Below, piece by piece: positions 9,942-19,965 of a DNA stretch of 64,000 bases (position 1 is its first letter; each line of letters starts with the position of its first letter). A program made the position numbers and the translations under genes. A model generated the notes under the pieces. The model was given only the letters and a program-made list of their open reading frames with translations. It did no database searches and was not told the origin of the DNA. The DNA comes from Herbinix sp. (GTDB lineage Bacteria; Bacillota; Clostridia; Lachnospirales; Lachnospiraceae): NCBI GenBank assembly GCA_029238935.1, contig JAQZBN010000017.1, forward strand, positions 45,928-109,927, given 5' to 3'.

Positions 9942-11066
9942 TTGATTATAAAACAATATGCTATAGATACTCCCCTATATTACCCTTACGAATACGACCT
10001 TGAACGTATGATCTTTTTTGATATAGAAACTACAGGCTTTTCACCCGATTCCACTTATCTTTACCTGATCGGCTGTATCTATTATAAAGATGAAAGTTTT
10101 CATATTATTCAATGGTTTTCCGAAGATATCCGAGAGGAAGTTCTCATTTTAAAGAACTTCTTTGAATTCATAACTAATTATGATGTTTTGATCCACTACA
10201 ACGGAACAGGCTTTGATATCCCCTATCTTGAACGAAAGTGTACCATTTTTCATCTGGATTACTCCTTTGACCATATTCTAAGCCTTGATATTTATAAGAA
10301 GATTACGCCTTATAAAAAGATACTCAAGCTGGATAATTATAAGCAAAAGACCTTGGAGATTTTTCTTAAGACTGCTCGAACTGATATCTTTGACGGAGGC
10401 GACTTAATACAGGTATATGCTGGTTATCTCGGTAAGAAGCGTTATGAAACCCTGGCTCAGGGTAAAGTCCCATCGTATCCCGGACAGGCTCCGACTGCCA
10501 AGGATCTACTGCAGCAACTACTACTCCACAATGAAGACGATATCAAAGGTCTTCTTAAAATATCACCTATATTATACTATTGCGATTTGTTTGAAAAGCC
10601 TTTTCATAAGTTCTCTTATACCGTAGAAGATAACCAGCTGACACTTCAACTAATCACTGAACATAATCTTCCGATAGAGATTACTTACTCCAATGAATAT
10701 ATTTGCTTTAAAGCATTTCAAAACACTGCTGTGTTTCAGATTACTCTCATTCATGGAGTTTTAAAATTCTTTTTTGACAATTATAAAGATTACTATTATC
10801 TTCCAAAGGAAGATACCGCTGTTCATAAAAGTCTAGCTGCTTTCGTTGAAAAGGAATACCGTCAAAAGGCAAAAGCAGCTACCTGTTACACAAAAAAAGA
10901 AGGAGTTTTTCTCCCTCAGTTTGAATCACTATTTTCACCTATTTTTAAACAAAACCATAATGATAAGATTACTTATTTTGAATGTACGGAGGATTTTCTT
11001 TCTAACCAGGAATTAATGATTTCCTATATCAATCATCTGTTTCGTGCTCTTCAATCCGGAAAATAA
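9942..11066 (+). CDS. YprB-type ribonuclease H-like exonuclease domain protein
   Basis: The 374-residue protein has an RNase H-like/DEDD exonuclease fold of the YprB family: motif I MIFFDIETTGFSPDS (about 23-37), a second acidic region HYNGTGFDIPYLERKC, and the later NEDDIKGLLKI. These Asp/Glu residues are the expected metal ligands for 3'-5' nuclease chemistry. The C-terminal third is not a domain I recognise. The start is TTG at 9942-9944, seven bases after AAGGAG; no ATG is available in frame nearby. It is a single-gene unit between divergent and convergent neighbours and ends at a bidirectional terminator. The substrate is unknown; in Bacillus, yprB lies beside a helicase gene, which is not the case here. 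Confidence 0.8.
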   Translation: MIIKQYAIDTPLYYPYEYDLERMIFFDIETTGFSPDSTYLYLIGCIYYKDESFHIIQWFSEDIREEVLILKNFFEFITNYDVLIHYNGTGFDIPYLERKCTIFHLDYSFDHILSLDIYKKITPYKKILKLDNYKQKTLEIFLKTARTDIFDGGDLIQVYAGYLGKKRYETLAQGKVPSYPGQAPTAKDLLQQLLLHNEDDIKGLLKISPILYYCDLFEKPFHKFSYTVEDNQLTLQLITEHNLPIEITYSNEYICFKAFQNTAVFQITLIHGVLKFFFDNYKDYYYLPKEDTAVHKSLAAFVEKEYRQKAKAATCYTKKEGVFLPQFESLFSPIFKQNHNDKITYFECTEDFLSNQELMISYINHLFRALQSGK

Positions 11067-11107
11067 CAATATAATATGTAATTAAAACTTTGCTCTAAGT
11101 ATAAAAG

Positions 11108-11145
11108 AAGCCTATAATCACTTCACGTGTTTATAGGCTTTTTCA
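11108..11145 (+). terminator. Bidirectional Rho-independent terminator between yprB-like gene and rpmF
   Basis: A 10-bp perfect stem (AAGCCTATAA at 11108-11117, TTATAGGCTT at 11131-11140) with a 13-nt loop is followed by a T tract on the plus strand. Read on the minus strand it is followed by CTTTTAT, so it can serve both the plus-strand nuclease gene and rpmF. Confidence 0.85.
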
Positions 11146-11148
11146 TCA

Positions 11149-11328
11149 TTATTCAGCAGGAATGATTTCCTTCTTGTTATAAGAACCGCAAGCTTTGCAT
11201 ACTCTATGAGGCATCATAAGTTCGCCACATTTGCTGCACTTTACTAAGTTTGGAGCAGTCATTTTCCAATTAGCTCTGCGACTATCTCTTCTTGCTTTGG
11301 AATGTTTGTTCTTTGGACAGATAGACAT
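11149..11328 (-). CDS. rpmF: 50S ribosomal protein L32
   Basis: This 59-residue protein begins CPKNKHSKARRDSRRANW after its initiator and has a four-cysteine zinc ribbon (CSKCGELMMPHRVCKAC), the C+ form of L32. The start is ATG at 11326-11328, seven bases after GGAGG; an in-frame GTG two codons earlier is too close to the Shine-Dalgarno site. It directly follows the DUF177 gene, the conserved ylbN-rpmF pair, and ends at a shared terminator. Confidence 0.97.
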   Translation of the reverse strand: MSICPKNKHSKARRDSRRANWKMTAPNLVKCSKCGELMMPHRVCKACGSYNKKEIIPAE

Positions 11329-11330
11329 TG

Positions 11331-11858
11331 TCACACCTCCTTAAAATTGTTAAAGATATCTCGGATTACTGACATTCTGGGATCATATTCCGCTTTATCG
11401 CAGTCACAGGTTGTCTCGTTTAAGTTCGCACCACAATTTTTGCAAAACCCTTTGCAATCATCCTGGCATAGAACTTGTAGAGGAAAACCTATTAAGATCT
11501 CATCATAGACTAATATATCTACATCCAGATTGTATCCAATAATATAATTCGTTTCATCCAAATCTTCGGCACGTTCTTCTTCCGTTTTATTAAAATCAAT
11601 TTCCTTAACGACATGAATATCGATTGGATAATCGATCTCTTTTAAACATCTGCTACAGAATAACACAAGAGAAACGCTGGTAGTAGCCTCAATTAACACG
11701 GATTTGTTGCCTAGATTGGTTATTGTAAGATTTACAGGATCCTTCTTAGAAAATCCGTAATGATTTCCTTGATACTGACATGTCTCCATCTCAATGGGAA
11801 CCTGAAAGTTTCCTACTTTATCCTTAGTGGTCATAATCTCTGATAATGATATTAGCAT
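11331..11858 (-). CDS. ylbN: DUF177/YceD family protein (YlbN)
   Basis: The protein has 175 residues and begins MLISLSEI. It has the DUF177 core with a CSRCL motif near residue 70 (LFCSRCLKEIDYPI) and a C-terminal CqddCKGFCKNCGANLNETTC cysteine cluster that suggests metal binding. YceD/DUF177 proteins are linked to 23S rRNA biogenesis and are almost always encoded directly upstream of rpmF, as here; the stop lies 2 bp from the rpmF ATG. In plants and E. coli the family affects 23S rRNA maturation. The precise activity is not known. Confidence 0.9.
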   Translation of the reverse strand: MLISLSEIMTTKDKVGNFQVPIEMETCQYQGNHYGFSKKDPVNLTITNLGNKSVLIEATTSVSLVLFCSRCLKEIDYPIDIHVVKEIDFNKTEEERAEDLDETNYIIGYNLDVDILVYDEILIGFPLQVLCQDDCKGFCKNCGANLNETTCDCDKAEYDPRMSVIRDIFNNFKEV

Positions 11859-12014
11859 ATTACTTCTCTCCGGTATTCATCGCGTGAAATTTAGAAGATT
11901 AATAATTCAAAGTATAGAAATTCGAAGAATAGCTATCCTTTTATTATGATTCTTTACGCACTTCTTGTATTATACCTACTGTGTTATTATTTGTCAATGA
12001 AAAAATATTATATT

Positions 12015-13205
12015 TTACAGTAATGCTACGGTCTCTCTTGCAATGGCAAGCTCTTCATTGGTTGGCATTACACACACCTTTACTTTAGAATCCGGAGTAG
12101 AGAGCATCATTTCCTGACCTCTAACAAGATTCTTTTCTTTGTCAATGGTGATTCCAAGGTAACCTAAGTATTCGCATACTTCATCACGAACCTTGCTGTC
12201 ATTCTCTCCAACACCAGCCGTAAATGCAATGGTATCAACACCGTTCATTGCTGCTACATAACCACCAATGTATTTTGCTACACGATATACGAATACATCG
12301 AATGCGATTAAAGCCTTTTGATTTCCTTCAATGATTGCTGCATTAATATCTCTGAAGTCACTGGATACTTCGGACATACCCTGCACACCGGACTCTTTAT
12401 TTAATAAATTCATAATCTGATCAATGGATTTATTCTCCTTCTTAGCAATGAAGTCGATGATGGAAGGATCGATATCACCACTTCTGGTACCCATGACAAG
12501 ACCTGCCAGAGGAGTAAAGCCCATGCTGGTATCAATGGATTTACCATTTAATACAGCAGAGATGCTGGCACCATTACCAAGGTGGCATACAATGATTTTT
12601 GAATTTTCAATATCAAGTCCTGTGAATGTTGCTGCCTGCTTTGATACATAGCTATGACTGGTTCCGTGGAAACCATACTTTCTGATCTTATAATGATCGT
12701 AGTATTCATGAGGCAAGCCGTACAGATAAGCCTTTGGAGGCATAGTTTGATGGAATGCAGTATCAAATACAGCAACCATCGGTACACCCTTCATCAGGTT
12801 TGCGCAAGCACGGATACCGATTAAATTAGCCGGATTGTGAAGCGGTGCTAGATCATTACATTCCTCAATAGCATTTACCACTTCTTCCGTGATGATCGTA
12901 GAGGATGCGAATTTTTCCCCGCCGTGTACGACTCTGTGGCCAACTGCGCTGATTTCATCTAATGATTTAATAACGCCATGATTTGCATCGGTTAAAGCAT
13001 CCAGTACCATCTGAATTGCTACCTCATGATTTTTCATTGAAGTCTCAATTACGATTTTTTCTCCGCCAGCCGGAGTGTGCTTTAAATGGCTCACTTCCTG
13101 GCCAATTCTTTCGCATATACCCACTGCCAATGCTTTTTCTGTCTCTGAGTCGATTAATTGGTATTTCAAGGATGAACTACCACAATTAATAACTAATACT
13201 TTCAT
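12015..13205 (-). CDS. ackA: Acetate kinase
   Basis: The 396-residue enzyme converts acetyl phosphate and ADP to acetate and ATP, the energy-yielding last step of acetate fermentation. It starts [17 protein letters not shown], the ASKHA phosphate-1 motif, and contains [19 protein letters not shown], the [12 protein letters not shown] signature, [11 protein letters not shown] and [15 protein letters not shown]. The start at 13205 places a GGGGC-type RBS correctly; the longer frame includes the RBS. It follows pta by 175 bp on the same strand, the standard pta-ackA order, so the two likely share the pta promoter. Confidence 0.98.
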   Translation of the reverse strand: MKVLVINCGSSSLKYQLIDSETEKALAVGICERIGQEVSHLKHTPAGGEKIVIETSMKNHEVAIQMVLDALTDANHGVIKSLDEISAVGHRVVHGGEKFASSTIITEEVVNAIEECNDLAPLHNPANLIGIRACANLMKGVPMVAVFDTAFHQTMPPKAYLYGLPHEYYDHYKIRKYGFHGTSHSYVSKQAATFTGLDIENSKIIVCHLGNGASISAVLNGKSIDTSMGFTPLAGLVMGTRSGDIDPSIIDFIAKKENKSIDQIMNLLNKESGVQGMSEVSSDFRDINAAIIEGNQKALIAFDVFVYRVAKYIGGYVAAMNGVDTIAFTAGVGENDSKVRDEVCEYLGYLGITIDKEKNLVRGQEMMLSTPDSKVKVCVMPTNEELAIARETVALL

Positions 13206-13380
13206 ATTATGCCCCTTTTCTACATAATTGATATGGATGATCAATTATTCTGTATTGAATGTGATCTATTGTAATAAAGCTTACTAAATAGTTTCAGTTT
13301 TCAAAGTCATCATTTTATCATAGTCTAATTTCCTACTTAGATCATAATCAGTGATCCAAGCTATATACTTTTGCAGTCTA

Positions 13381-14379
13381 TTATTTATTTGCAGATGCTT
13401 GAACAGCTGTAATAGCGATAACGCCAACGATATCTTCTGCTGTACAGCCTCTGGATAGATCATTGACAGGTTTAGCAATACCCTGGGTGATCGGTCCATA
13501 AGCTTCTGCTTTCGCAAGTCTTTGTACTAATTTATATCCTATATTACCGGCATCAAGATCAGGGAATATTAATACATTGGCTTTTCCTGCAATCTCACTG
13601 CCAGGAGCCTTAGAAGCTCCTACACTAGGGACAATCGCTGCATCTAACTGGAACTCACCATCAATCTTAACGTCCGGATATAATTCCTTAGCAATCTTGG
13701 TAGCTTCTACTACCTTATCAACATCTGCATGTGCAGCACTTCCTTTGGTAGAATGAGAAAGCATAGCAACGATCGGTTCCTCTCCTACTAATACGTCAAA
13801 GCTCTTAGCACTGCTTCCTGCAATTGCTGCAAGTTCTTCGGAATTCGGGTTTTGTACGAGACCGGAATCTGAGAAAATAAATGTTCCATTGGCACCAAAT
13901 TCACAATTAGGTACTACCATCACAAAGAAAGAAGATACTAACTTTGTATTAGGAGCGGTTTTTAATATCTGGAGGGATGGACGAAGAACATTTGCAGTAG
14001 AGTTTATTGCTCCTGCAACCATACCGTCTGCATCTCCTGCTTTTACCATGATAACACCATAATACAAATAGTCTGTTGTTAAAATCTTTTTCGCTTCTTC
14101 CGGTGTCATACCCTTGCTTTTTCTAAGATCAACTAAAAGATCAATATATGACTGAAGCTTATCATTGTTATTAGGATCAACAATCTTAGCCTTTGAGATA
14201 TCTAAGCCCTCTGCTCCTTTTTCAACTGCTTCCTTATTACCAACTAAAATGATATTTGCGATACCTTCTGCTAATATCTTAGAAGCTGCCTCCAACGTTC
14301 TTCTGTCACTTGTTTCAGGCAATACGATAGTCTTCATATTCTGTTTTGCCCTTTGTTTGATTTGATCAATGAATCCCAT
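13381..14379 (-). CDS. pta: Phosphate acetyltransferase
   Basis: The 332-residue short-form Pta transfers acetyl from acetyl-CoA to phosphate, feeding acetate kinase. The start MGFIDQIKQRAKQNMKTIVLPE follows a GGAG site. Visible features are the SDRRTLEAA segment, DGMVAGAINSTANVLRP, GTFIFSDSGLVQNPN, LSHSTKGSA and the C-terminal NVLIFPDLDAGNIGYKLVQRL signature. It lacks the N-terminal regulatory domains of the long E. coli type, as is usual in Firmicutes. It has its own promoter at 14453-14481 and leads the pta-ackA unit. Confidence 0.97.
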   Translation of the reverse strand: MGFIDQIKQRAKQNMKTIVLPETSDRRTLEAASKILAEGIANIILVGNKEAVEKGAEGLDISKAKIVDPNNNDKLQSYIDLLVDLRKSKGMTPEEAKKILTTDYLYYGVIMVKAGDADGMVAGAINSTANVLRPSLQILKTAPNTKLVSSFFVMVVPNCEFGANGTFIFSDSGLVQNPNSEELAAIAGSSAKSFDVLVGEEPIVAMLSHSTKGSAAHADVDKVVEATKIAKELYPDVKIDGEFQLDAAIVPSVGASKAPGSEIAGKANVLIFPDLDAGNIGYKLVQRLAKAEAYGPITQGIAKPVNDLSRGCTAEDIVGVIAITAVQASANK

Positions 14380-14452
14380 GATGTTTCTCCTTCCTACACA
14401 TCTCATTTTTCTGTAGTTTTTCTATTGAAATATAACAAAAACCATAACTTTT

Positions 14453-14481
14453 ATTATAAAACAAATAACAATCTGATACAA
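14453..14481 (-). promoter_or_regulatory. Sigma-A promoter of pta-ackA
   Basis: On the minus strand TTGTAT (14481-14476) and TATAAT (14458-14453) are separated by 17 bp, about 75 bp before the pta start. The -10 is a perfect consensus. It lies back to back with the tmcAL promoter. Confidence 0.7.
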
Positions 14482-14556
14482 GATATTTTTTCACATTTTC
14501 TTGTATAAACTTGCAGATTTAAGTCGTAGCTCATAATACGATATTCTGTTTTACCC

Positions 14557-14585
14557 TTGTCTTTATTTTCCGCTTTCGATATAAT
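14557..14585 (+). promoter_or_regulatory. Sigma-A promoter of tmcAL
   Basis: TTGTCT (14557-14562) and TATAAT (14580-14585) are 17 bp apart, 40 bp before the tmcAL start codon, and point away from pta. Confidence 0.7.
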
Positions 14586-14625
14586 AAAGATATAGAATCC
14601 CCGCTATGAAAGGAAAGAAGCTATC

Positions 14626-15963
14626 ATGAAGGTCGTAGGTCTTATAACAGAATATAATCCATTTCATAATGGACACCTTTACCACATAAGAGAAGCAAAG
14701 AGAATTACTGAGGCAGATTATGTGATTGTAGTTATGAGCGGAAATTTTGTACAACGAGGTGCACCGGCCATGATCGATAAATACAGTCGGACCGAGATGG
14801 CTCTACATAATGGTGCGGATCTCGTATTGGAACTACCGGTGTGTTATGCTACCGGAAGTGCAGAATATTTTGCTCATGGTGCAGTTGCATTGCTTCATCA
14901 GCTTAGAGTGGTTGATTACCTTGTTTTTGGTAGCGAAATTGGTGATATTAATTTGCTGACAAAAACGGCTGAATTACTAGTGTCCCAGTCAGAAGCGATA
15001 GATGCTTTCATATCCGATGCTATGAAGGAGGGATATACCTATCCTGCTGCCCGGTCACAAGCTGTGATGAGATATCTATCCGTCGATCAGCCGATCAGTC
15101 AAAAAGCAATGATAGAAGTTTTATCCTCCCCCAATAATATTCTTGGAATTGAATATATCAAGGCACTTAAGCGTCTTTCTTCCAATATTATTCCCATAAC
15201 GATACAAAGGCAATCAGCCTCTTACCACGATTCTTCACTTGGGAGTGAAATTAATAGCAACGTACCTCAACATTCTGGCGCATATCACCTTATGGCGGAG
15301 GAAACCACCAGTCACGAAAGTTATGTTATCAGTTCAGCCACTGCCATTCGAAATGCGATCTCAAATGTAAACGATTATGAACAGCTGGCACTGATACAAA
15401 GTAGTGTACCAAAGGATGTCTATGATATCCTCTTAAATAAATATAATCAGACTTTTCCCATTACGGAAGAGGATTTTTCTAGTATTATCAAATATAAACT
15501 TTTGTCAGAAAACAGTAAAACTCTCACCAACTACCTAGATATCACAAGTGATCTGGCAGATCGCTTGAAGAATCTAAAAAACTGGAATGTTACCATCGCA
15601 CAACTAAACAAAGAAATTAAAACTAAAAATATTACATTAACTCGTATTAGCAGAGCTTTAACCCATTTGCTACTTAATCTTCATAACGATTCTATGAAGG
15701 ACTATATCGAGCATGGCTACGTTTTTTATGCAAGAGTTCTTGGGATAAGAAACAAATCATCAAAACTGCTTCGTTTGATATCTAATATAAATAACATCCC
15801 TGTGATCACTAAAGTCACGAAAGCTGAGACGCAACTGTGTGCATTGGGATTGCAGATGCTTTCTGAAGATCTCTTTGCAGCTCACATTTATAATCAAGCT
15901 GTTTATGAGAGATATTCCACGACCATTTTGAACGAATACCGACATGGTATTTGCATTTTATAG
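14626..15963 (+). CDS. tmcAL: tRNA(Met) cytidine acetate ligase (YlbM)
   Basis: The 445-residue protein opens with KVVGLITEYNPFHNGHLYHI, a nucleotidyltransferase HxGH motif, followed by VVMSGNFVQRGAPAMIDKY and LVLELPVCYATGSAEYFA. These are diagnostic of TmcAL/YlbM, which makes N4-acetylcytidine at the wobble position of elongator tRNA-Met from acetate and ATP. Its position beside pta-ackA, whose product is acetate, is suggestive, but the gene also belongs to the conserved ylb neighbourhood. The start follows AAAGGAAAG with good spacing and has its own promoter. Confidence 0.92.
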   Translation: MKVVGLITEYNPFHNGHLYHIREAKRITEADYVIVVMSGNFVQRGAPAMIDKYSRTEMALHNGADLVLELPVCYATGSAEYFAHGAVALLHQLRVVDYLVFGSEIGDINLLTKTAELLVSQSEAIDAFISDAMKEGYTYPAARSQAVMRYLSVDQPISQKAMIEVLSSPNNILGIEYIKALKRLSSNIIPITIQRQSASYHDSSLGSEINSNVPQHSGAYHLMAEETTSHESYVISSATAIRNAISNVNDYEQLALIQSSVPKDVYDILLNKYNQTFPITEEDFSSIIKYKLLSENSKTLTNYLDITSDLADRLKNLKNWNVTIAQLNKEIKTKNITLTRISRALTHLLLNLHNDSMKDYIEHGYVFYARVLGIRNKSSKLLRLISNINNIPVITKVTKAETQLCALGLQMLSEDLFAAHIYNQAVYERYSTTILNEYRHGICIL

Positions 15964-16057
15964 TACTTCTAATAACGAATTATTTATCATTTCGTAAATT
16001 TGGTACGATAAACAGAGTTCATCCTACAGATACTAAGAATGAAATGGAGGAAATCTG

Positions 16058-16246
16058 ATGGGAAGAAAAACATTATTAAACATATTATTAATTCTTCTGG
16101 TTTTATTAATTACATTCTTTGGATTAGGTCCGGTCCTTTTTGCAGATGGAGTATGGTCTGAAAGGTTGAATACACTTCTAGTCGTTGTAGCACTTTATAT
16201 CATTCTTATCTTTGGTTTTTATTATGTAAATAAAAGAATAAAGTAA
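16058..16246 (+). CDS. Small membrane protein, unknown
   Basis: This 62-residue protein has two hydrophobic segments (about residues 5-27 and 38-56) and ends in Lys/Arg (NKRIK). A strong ATGGAGGAAAT ribosome binding site precedes the ATG at 16058 and a Rho-independent terminator follows, so it looks like a genuine gene. I recognise no family. It is likely an inner-membrane hairpin. Confidence 0.65.
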   Translation: MGRKTLLNILLILLVLLITFFGLGPVLFADGVWSERLNTLLVVVALYIILIFGFYYVNKRIK

Positions 16247-16267
16247 CATCTATTGAGTAAGCAAAAA

Positions 16268-16304
16268 GGGAAACGAAAGCAAATCACCTTCGTTTCCCTC
16301 TTTT
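16268..16304 (+). terminator. Rho-independent terminator
   Basis: GGGAAACGAA (16268-16277) pairs with TTCGTTTCCC (16289-16298), followed by TCTTTTA. It ends the small membrane protein transcript; the reverse strand also has a short T run (CCCTTTTTGC), so it may also stop pepF transcription. Confidence 0.8.
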
Positions 16305-16363
16305 ATGATTTATTAATATAATTGATCGTTATGTTTGTCCATATGGTCAATTATTAAACCAAA

Positions 16364-18169
16364 TTACTTTAATAATTCTTCCATCTGATCTAGTAATTCT
16401 CCAAACAGCTTCAATGCTTCATTCACAGGCTGTTTCGTACTCATATCCACACCTGCAGCTTTCAAAAGATCGATCGGATAATTGGATCCACCACTACTTA
16501 AGAAACGGATATAATCATCCACAGCCGGCTTACCTTCCTTTAAGATCCTACGTGATAATGCAATAGCTGCTGAATAACCGGTGGAATACTGATATACATA
16601 AAAAGCATTATAAAAATGCGGTATTCTTGCCCACTCCATATCAATCTCGGAATCAATTACAATATCATCCCCAAAGTAAGCAACATTTAAATCATGATAT
16701 ATCTTGCATAAGGCATCCGCTGTAAGACTCTGACCTTCTTCCACCATTTTATGGGTAATCATCTCAAATTCAGCAAACATAGTCTGGCGATATAAGGTTC
16801 CTTTAAACTTCTCGAGGAAATGATTGATTAAGTATGCCTTTTCTTTCTTATCCTCCGTATGATTAATCATATAATCAATTAATAAGGATTCATTGCAGGT
16901 TGAGGCTACCTCAGCCACAAAAATTTTATATCCGGCATATACAAAAGGCTGTTCTTTATCAGAATGATAACTGTGGATTGCATGACCCATCTCATGAGCT
17001 AAGGTAAATACATTATTTAAGGTATCATTATAATTTAACAATACATAGGGGTGTGTACCAAAGGCACCCCAGGAATACGCACCGCTTCTCTTATTCTCAT
17101 TCTCATAAACATCGATCCAACGATTTTCAAAACCTTCCTTCAGGATTGCCTGATAAGCATCACCTAGGGGCTTGAGTCCTTCCGCTACTAGTTTCTTTCC
17201 TTCCTCAAAAGGAATATTCATATCCACATCTGATATAAGAGGTGCATATAAATCATACATATGAAGTTCATCTAATCCCAGAAGTTTTTTGCGAAGAGAT
17301 ACATAACGATGCATAAGAGACATATTTTCATGCACTGCAGCAATCAGGTTTTTATAAACATCAACGGGAATATTTCCTCCGTCCAATGCTTTTTCAAGAC
17401 TGGAGTTATATTTTCTTGCTTTTGCAAAGAATGCTTCCTGCTTTACGTTAGAGCTAAATGCTGCTGCCAAGGTATTCTTGTAGGAACGATAAGTATGATA
17501 GACTCCCTCAAACGCTTCTTTTCTGACTCTACGATCCCTGCTTTCGAGCAATGACCCATATCTTCCATGGGTAATTCGTACTTTTTCTCCATTTTCATCT
17601 TGGATTTCCGGGAACTTTAGGTCTGCATTATCAAACATTGAAAAAATATTCCCAGGGGCATCGGCGATTTCACCGGCATCGGCCAATAATTCTTCCATTT
17701 CTGCAGAGAGGATGTGTGGTTTTAATCTTAAGATATCCTTTAAATAAAAATTATATAACCTAAGTTCTTCATTTTCAATTAAGAACTCCTTTAGTGTATC
17801 CTCGGACATGGTAAGAATCTCAGGGGTAGCAAAGGACATTGCACTATTTACTTGAACCGAAAGTGCATTCGACTTGTTTGATAAGTCTTGATAGGTTGCA
17901 TTGGAGGTATCCTCATGATACTTCTGATTGGCATATACATATACCCTCTCCAATAACATTCCGATCTCATCGGATAATTGCAGAAAACTTAAAAGTAAAT
18001 CACTGGATTTTGTCAGTCTTCCTTGATACTCTGCAACCTTCTTTAATAATTCTTTGATCTTGTCATACTCAACCTGCCAGTCCTCATCTCTTGCATACAG
18101 ATCCTCAATTGCCCAGGTATTCTGATTCTCCACTTCACTTCTTTTCGGTAAGTTTTTTGTTTCAGCCAT
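16364..18169 (-). CDS. pepF: Oligoendopeptidase F (M3 family)
   Basis: This 601-residue zinc metallopeptidase has the M3 active site HEMGHAIHS, with two zinc-binding histidines, the catalytic glutamate, and a downstream EVASTCNESLL segment that supplies the third ligand. N-terminal helices precede the catalytic domain, and the C-terminal YSTGYSAAIALSRRI is typical of PepF. It hydrolyses short peptides in the cytoplasm. The start follows AAAGGAG. It is transcribed away from the divergent ylbJ. Confidence 0.95.
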   Translation of the reverse strand: MAETKNLPKRSEVENQNTWAIEDLYARDEDWQVEYDKIKELLKKVAEYQGRLTKSSDLLLSFLQLSDEIGMLLERVYVYANQKYHEDTSNATYQDLSNKSNALSVQVNSAMSFATPEILTMSEDTLKEFLIENEELRLYNFYLKDILRLKPHILSAEMEELLADAGEIADAPGNIFSMFDNADLKFPEIQDENGEKVRITHGRYGSLLESRDRRVRKEAFEGVYHTYRSYKNTLAAAFSSNVKQEAFFAKARKYNSSLEKALDGGNIPVDVYKNLIAAVHENMSLMHRYVSLRKKLLGLDELHMYDLYAPLISDVDMNIPFEEGKKLVAEGLKPLGDAYQAILKEGFENRWIDVYENENKRSGAYSWGAFGTHPYVLLNYNDTLNNVFTLAHEMGHAIHSYHSDKEQPFVYAGYKIFVAEVASTCNESLLIDYMINHTEDKKEKAYLINHFLEKFKGTLYRQTMFAEFEMITHKMVEEGQSLTADALCKIYHDLNVAYFGDDIVIDSEIDMEWARIPHFYNAFYVYQYSTGYSAAIALSRRILKEGKPAVDDYIRFLSSGGSNYPIDLLKAAGVDMSTKQPVNEALKLFGELLDQMEELLK

Positions 18170-18275
18170 ACTTTAATCTCCTTTACAATATCTTTTTATT
18201 ATAAATTTCTGAATAATCCCCCTGTTGGTACAATAAATTATAGTAACCTGTCTTTTTCGCTTAAGGAGCATTGTT

Positions 18276-19265
18276 ATGTTCAAAATTCCAAATATGAAAG
18301 GTAAGCTTATTAAAAGCTTCATTGTATTATTTCTTATTACTATGCTGATTTTTCCTTCAGCCTCTTACCAAGGTGCCAGTACTGGTTTGTTATTATGGTT
18401 TCATACGATTCTGCCTAATTTGCTACCTTTTATCATTATATCTAATCTGATGATACGAATGAACATTACCAAGCAAATTAGTGTTTTGTTCTATCCCCTA
18501 TTCAAGCGTATCTTTCAGGTAAGCCCTGATGGATGTTATCCAATCTTAATTGGCTTTTTATCCGGTATTCCGGTTGGTGCAAAAGCAACAGCCGATCTGT
18601 TCAATGATAAAAAAATTCACACAGAAGAAGGAAACTTTCTTCTTACTATGTGCAATAATGTAAGTCCTATGTTTATTATGAGCTATATTGCAATCTCACA
18701 GTTAAAGCTTCCCCGAATTAAATATACCTTATTCGTGATTATCTATTGCTCCTCCATCATCAGTGCTTTGATCTACCGATTTGTAACTCTTAAAAAAAAT
18801 AAGGCTGTTGCTTCCTTACCAACGGAGCGTATATCTGCACTTTCCACCGATTCTACTCCTGTCAAACGAGTACCGATACGATTTGAACTTGTAGATAATT
18901 CAATCATGAATGGCTTTGAAGTAATTACAAAGATTGGTGGATATGTAATTTTATTTTCTATCTTGGCTCAATTTGTCCATGTGTTATTGCCGGATTCCGG
19001 CTACCTAAAACAATTCCTTATGGGAATTCTTGAAATAACGACAGGAATTAATCAAATATGCCTAACTAATATGGACATCAACTTAAAAATAGTCTTGGTC
19101 GCCGTACTTACCTCCTTTGGCGGTTTTTCTAGTATAGCGCAAACCAAAAGTGTACTGGGCAACACAAGACTATCTTTGAAATCCTATTGTGCAGTAAAAC
19201 TTATCAGTGCATTTATAACACTTATCATAACCTACGTTTATGTATACCTGCTTCATGCAATTTAA
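18276..19265 (+). CDS. ylbJ: Sporulation integral membrane protein YlbJ
   Basis: This 329-residue polytopic membrane protein has the nucleoside-recognition/Gate domain organisation of YlbJ: an N-terminal signal-anchor region, LWFHTILPNLLPFIIISNL, IGFLSGIPVGAKATADLF with the conserved Gly/Pro motif, and CNNVSPMFIMSYI. In Bacillus ylbJ is expressed in the mother cell and is needed for spore heat resistance. Its location between tmcAL/pepF and coaD/rsmD mirrors the Bacillus ylb cluster. The start at 18276 follows AAGGAG. Confidence 0.88.
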   Translation: MFKIPNMKGKLIKSFIVLFLITMLIFPSASYQGASTGLLLWFHTILPNLLPFIIISNLMIRMNITKQISVLFYPLFKRIFQVSPDGCYPILIGFLSGIPVGAKATADLFNDKKIHTEEGNFLLTMCNNVSPMFIMSYIAISQLKLPRIKYTLFVIIYCSSIISALIYRFVTLKKNKAVASLPTERISALSTDSTPVKRVPIRFELVDNSIMNGFEVITKIGGYVILFSILAQFVHVLLPDSGYLKQFLMGILEITTGINQICLTNMDINLKIVLVAVLTSFGGFSSIAQTKSVLGNTRLSLKSYCAVKLISAFITLIITYVYVYLLHAI

Positions 19266-19313
19266 TAATTGAATTAACCCTCTGCAATTTATTATTACAA
19301 AGACGATCTTTCA

Positions 19314-19964
19314 TTATTGAACATCGTCCATAAAGGCATTCTCATCAAATTCAAAATCACTGTCATCATATTGTTCTTCTTGTCCACCTTGGATTGATTC
19401 ACTATTGCCTGAACCATGATAGAGCTGTTCATTCAGCTCTTTCTTATTGTTCACAAGAAGATCCAGACTGCCTTTTAAGGTTCCTATAAAACTGTCATAC
19501 TTTGATCTGGAATTTTCATAAGCACTGGCAAGCACTCGTTCCACTTCAGTCAGTACTTCATTGGAATATACCAAAGATCCGGTCCTGATCTGATCTGCTT
19601 CTGCCTGTGCTTCCCTACGGATACGGTCTGCTTCTTCCGAAGCTTGCATAATCATCTCATTTGCCTGATAATATGCCTGCTGCATAATTTCATGTTCGTT
19701 TAATAGCTCATTTGCTTTTTCTCTTGTTTGATTTAAAATAGCCTCTGATTTTTCTTCTGCGTCAGCAATGATGGCATCGCGATTCGCAATAATTTTTTGG
19801 TATCTCTTAATCTCATCCGGAGTTCTCAATCTTAATTCGTCTAGCAAATCATACAATTCATCTTTTGGAACAATCACCTTAGTGCTTGAAAGTGGTTGCA
19901 TTCTACAACTCTCAACAAATTCATAAATATCTTCAATTAATTGTTCTATTCTGCTTGCTCCCAT
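19314..19964 (-). CDS. DivIVA-like/coiled-coil cytoplasmic protein
   Basis: The protein has 216 residues from the ATG at 19962-19964, eight bases after GGAG. A short N-terminal segment (IEQLIEDIYEFVESC) and a VPKDELYDLLDELRL motif are followed by a long Ala/Glu/Gln-rich coiled coil with repeated heptads (ANELLNEHEIMQQAYYQANE; EEADRIRREAQAEADQIR), then an acidic tail ending DDSDFEFDENAFMDDVQ. The coiled coil resembles DivIVA-type and ATP-synthase-b-like proteins, and automated annotation often calls such proteins ATPase subunits without support. Its start is 1 bp from the coaD stop, indicating coupling. A scaffold role in division or sporulation is only inference. Confidence 0.7.
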   Translation of the reverse strand: MGASRIEQLIEDIYEFVESCRMQPLSSTKVIVPKDELYDLLDELRLRTPDEIKRYQKIIANRDAIIADAEEKSEAILNQTREKANELLNEHEIMQQAYYQANEMIMQASEEADRIRREAQAEADQIRTGSLVYSNEVLTEVERVLASAYENSRSKYDSFIGTLKGSLDLLVNNKKELNEQLYHGSGNSESIQGGQEEQYDDSDFEFDENAFMDDVQ

Positions 19965-19965
19965 A

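Noticed and set aside
13284..13517. 77-residue open frame between ackA and pta
   Set aside because: It overlaps the pta gene in another frame, has no RBS, and its residues are those expected for shadow translation.
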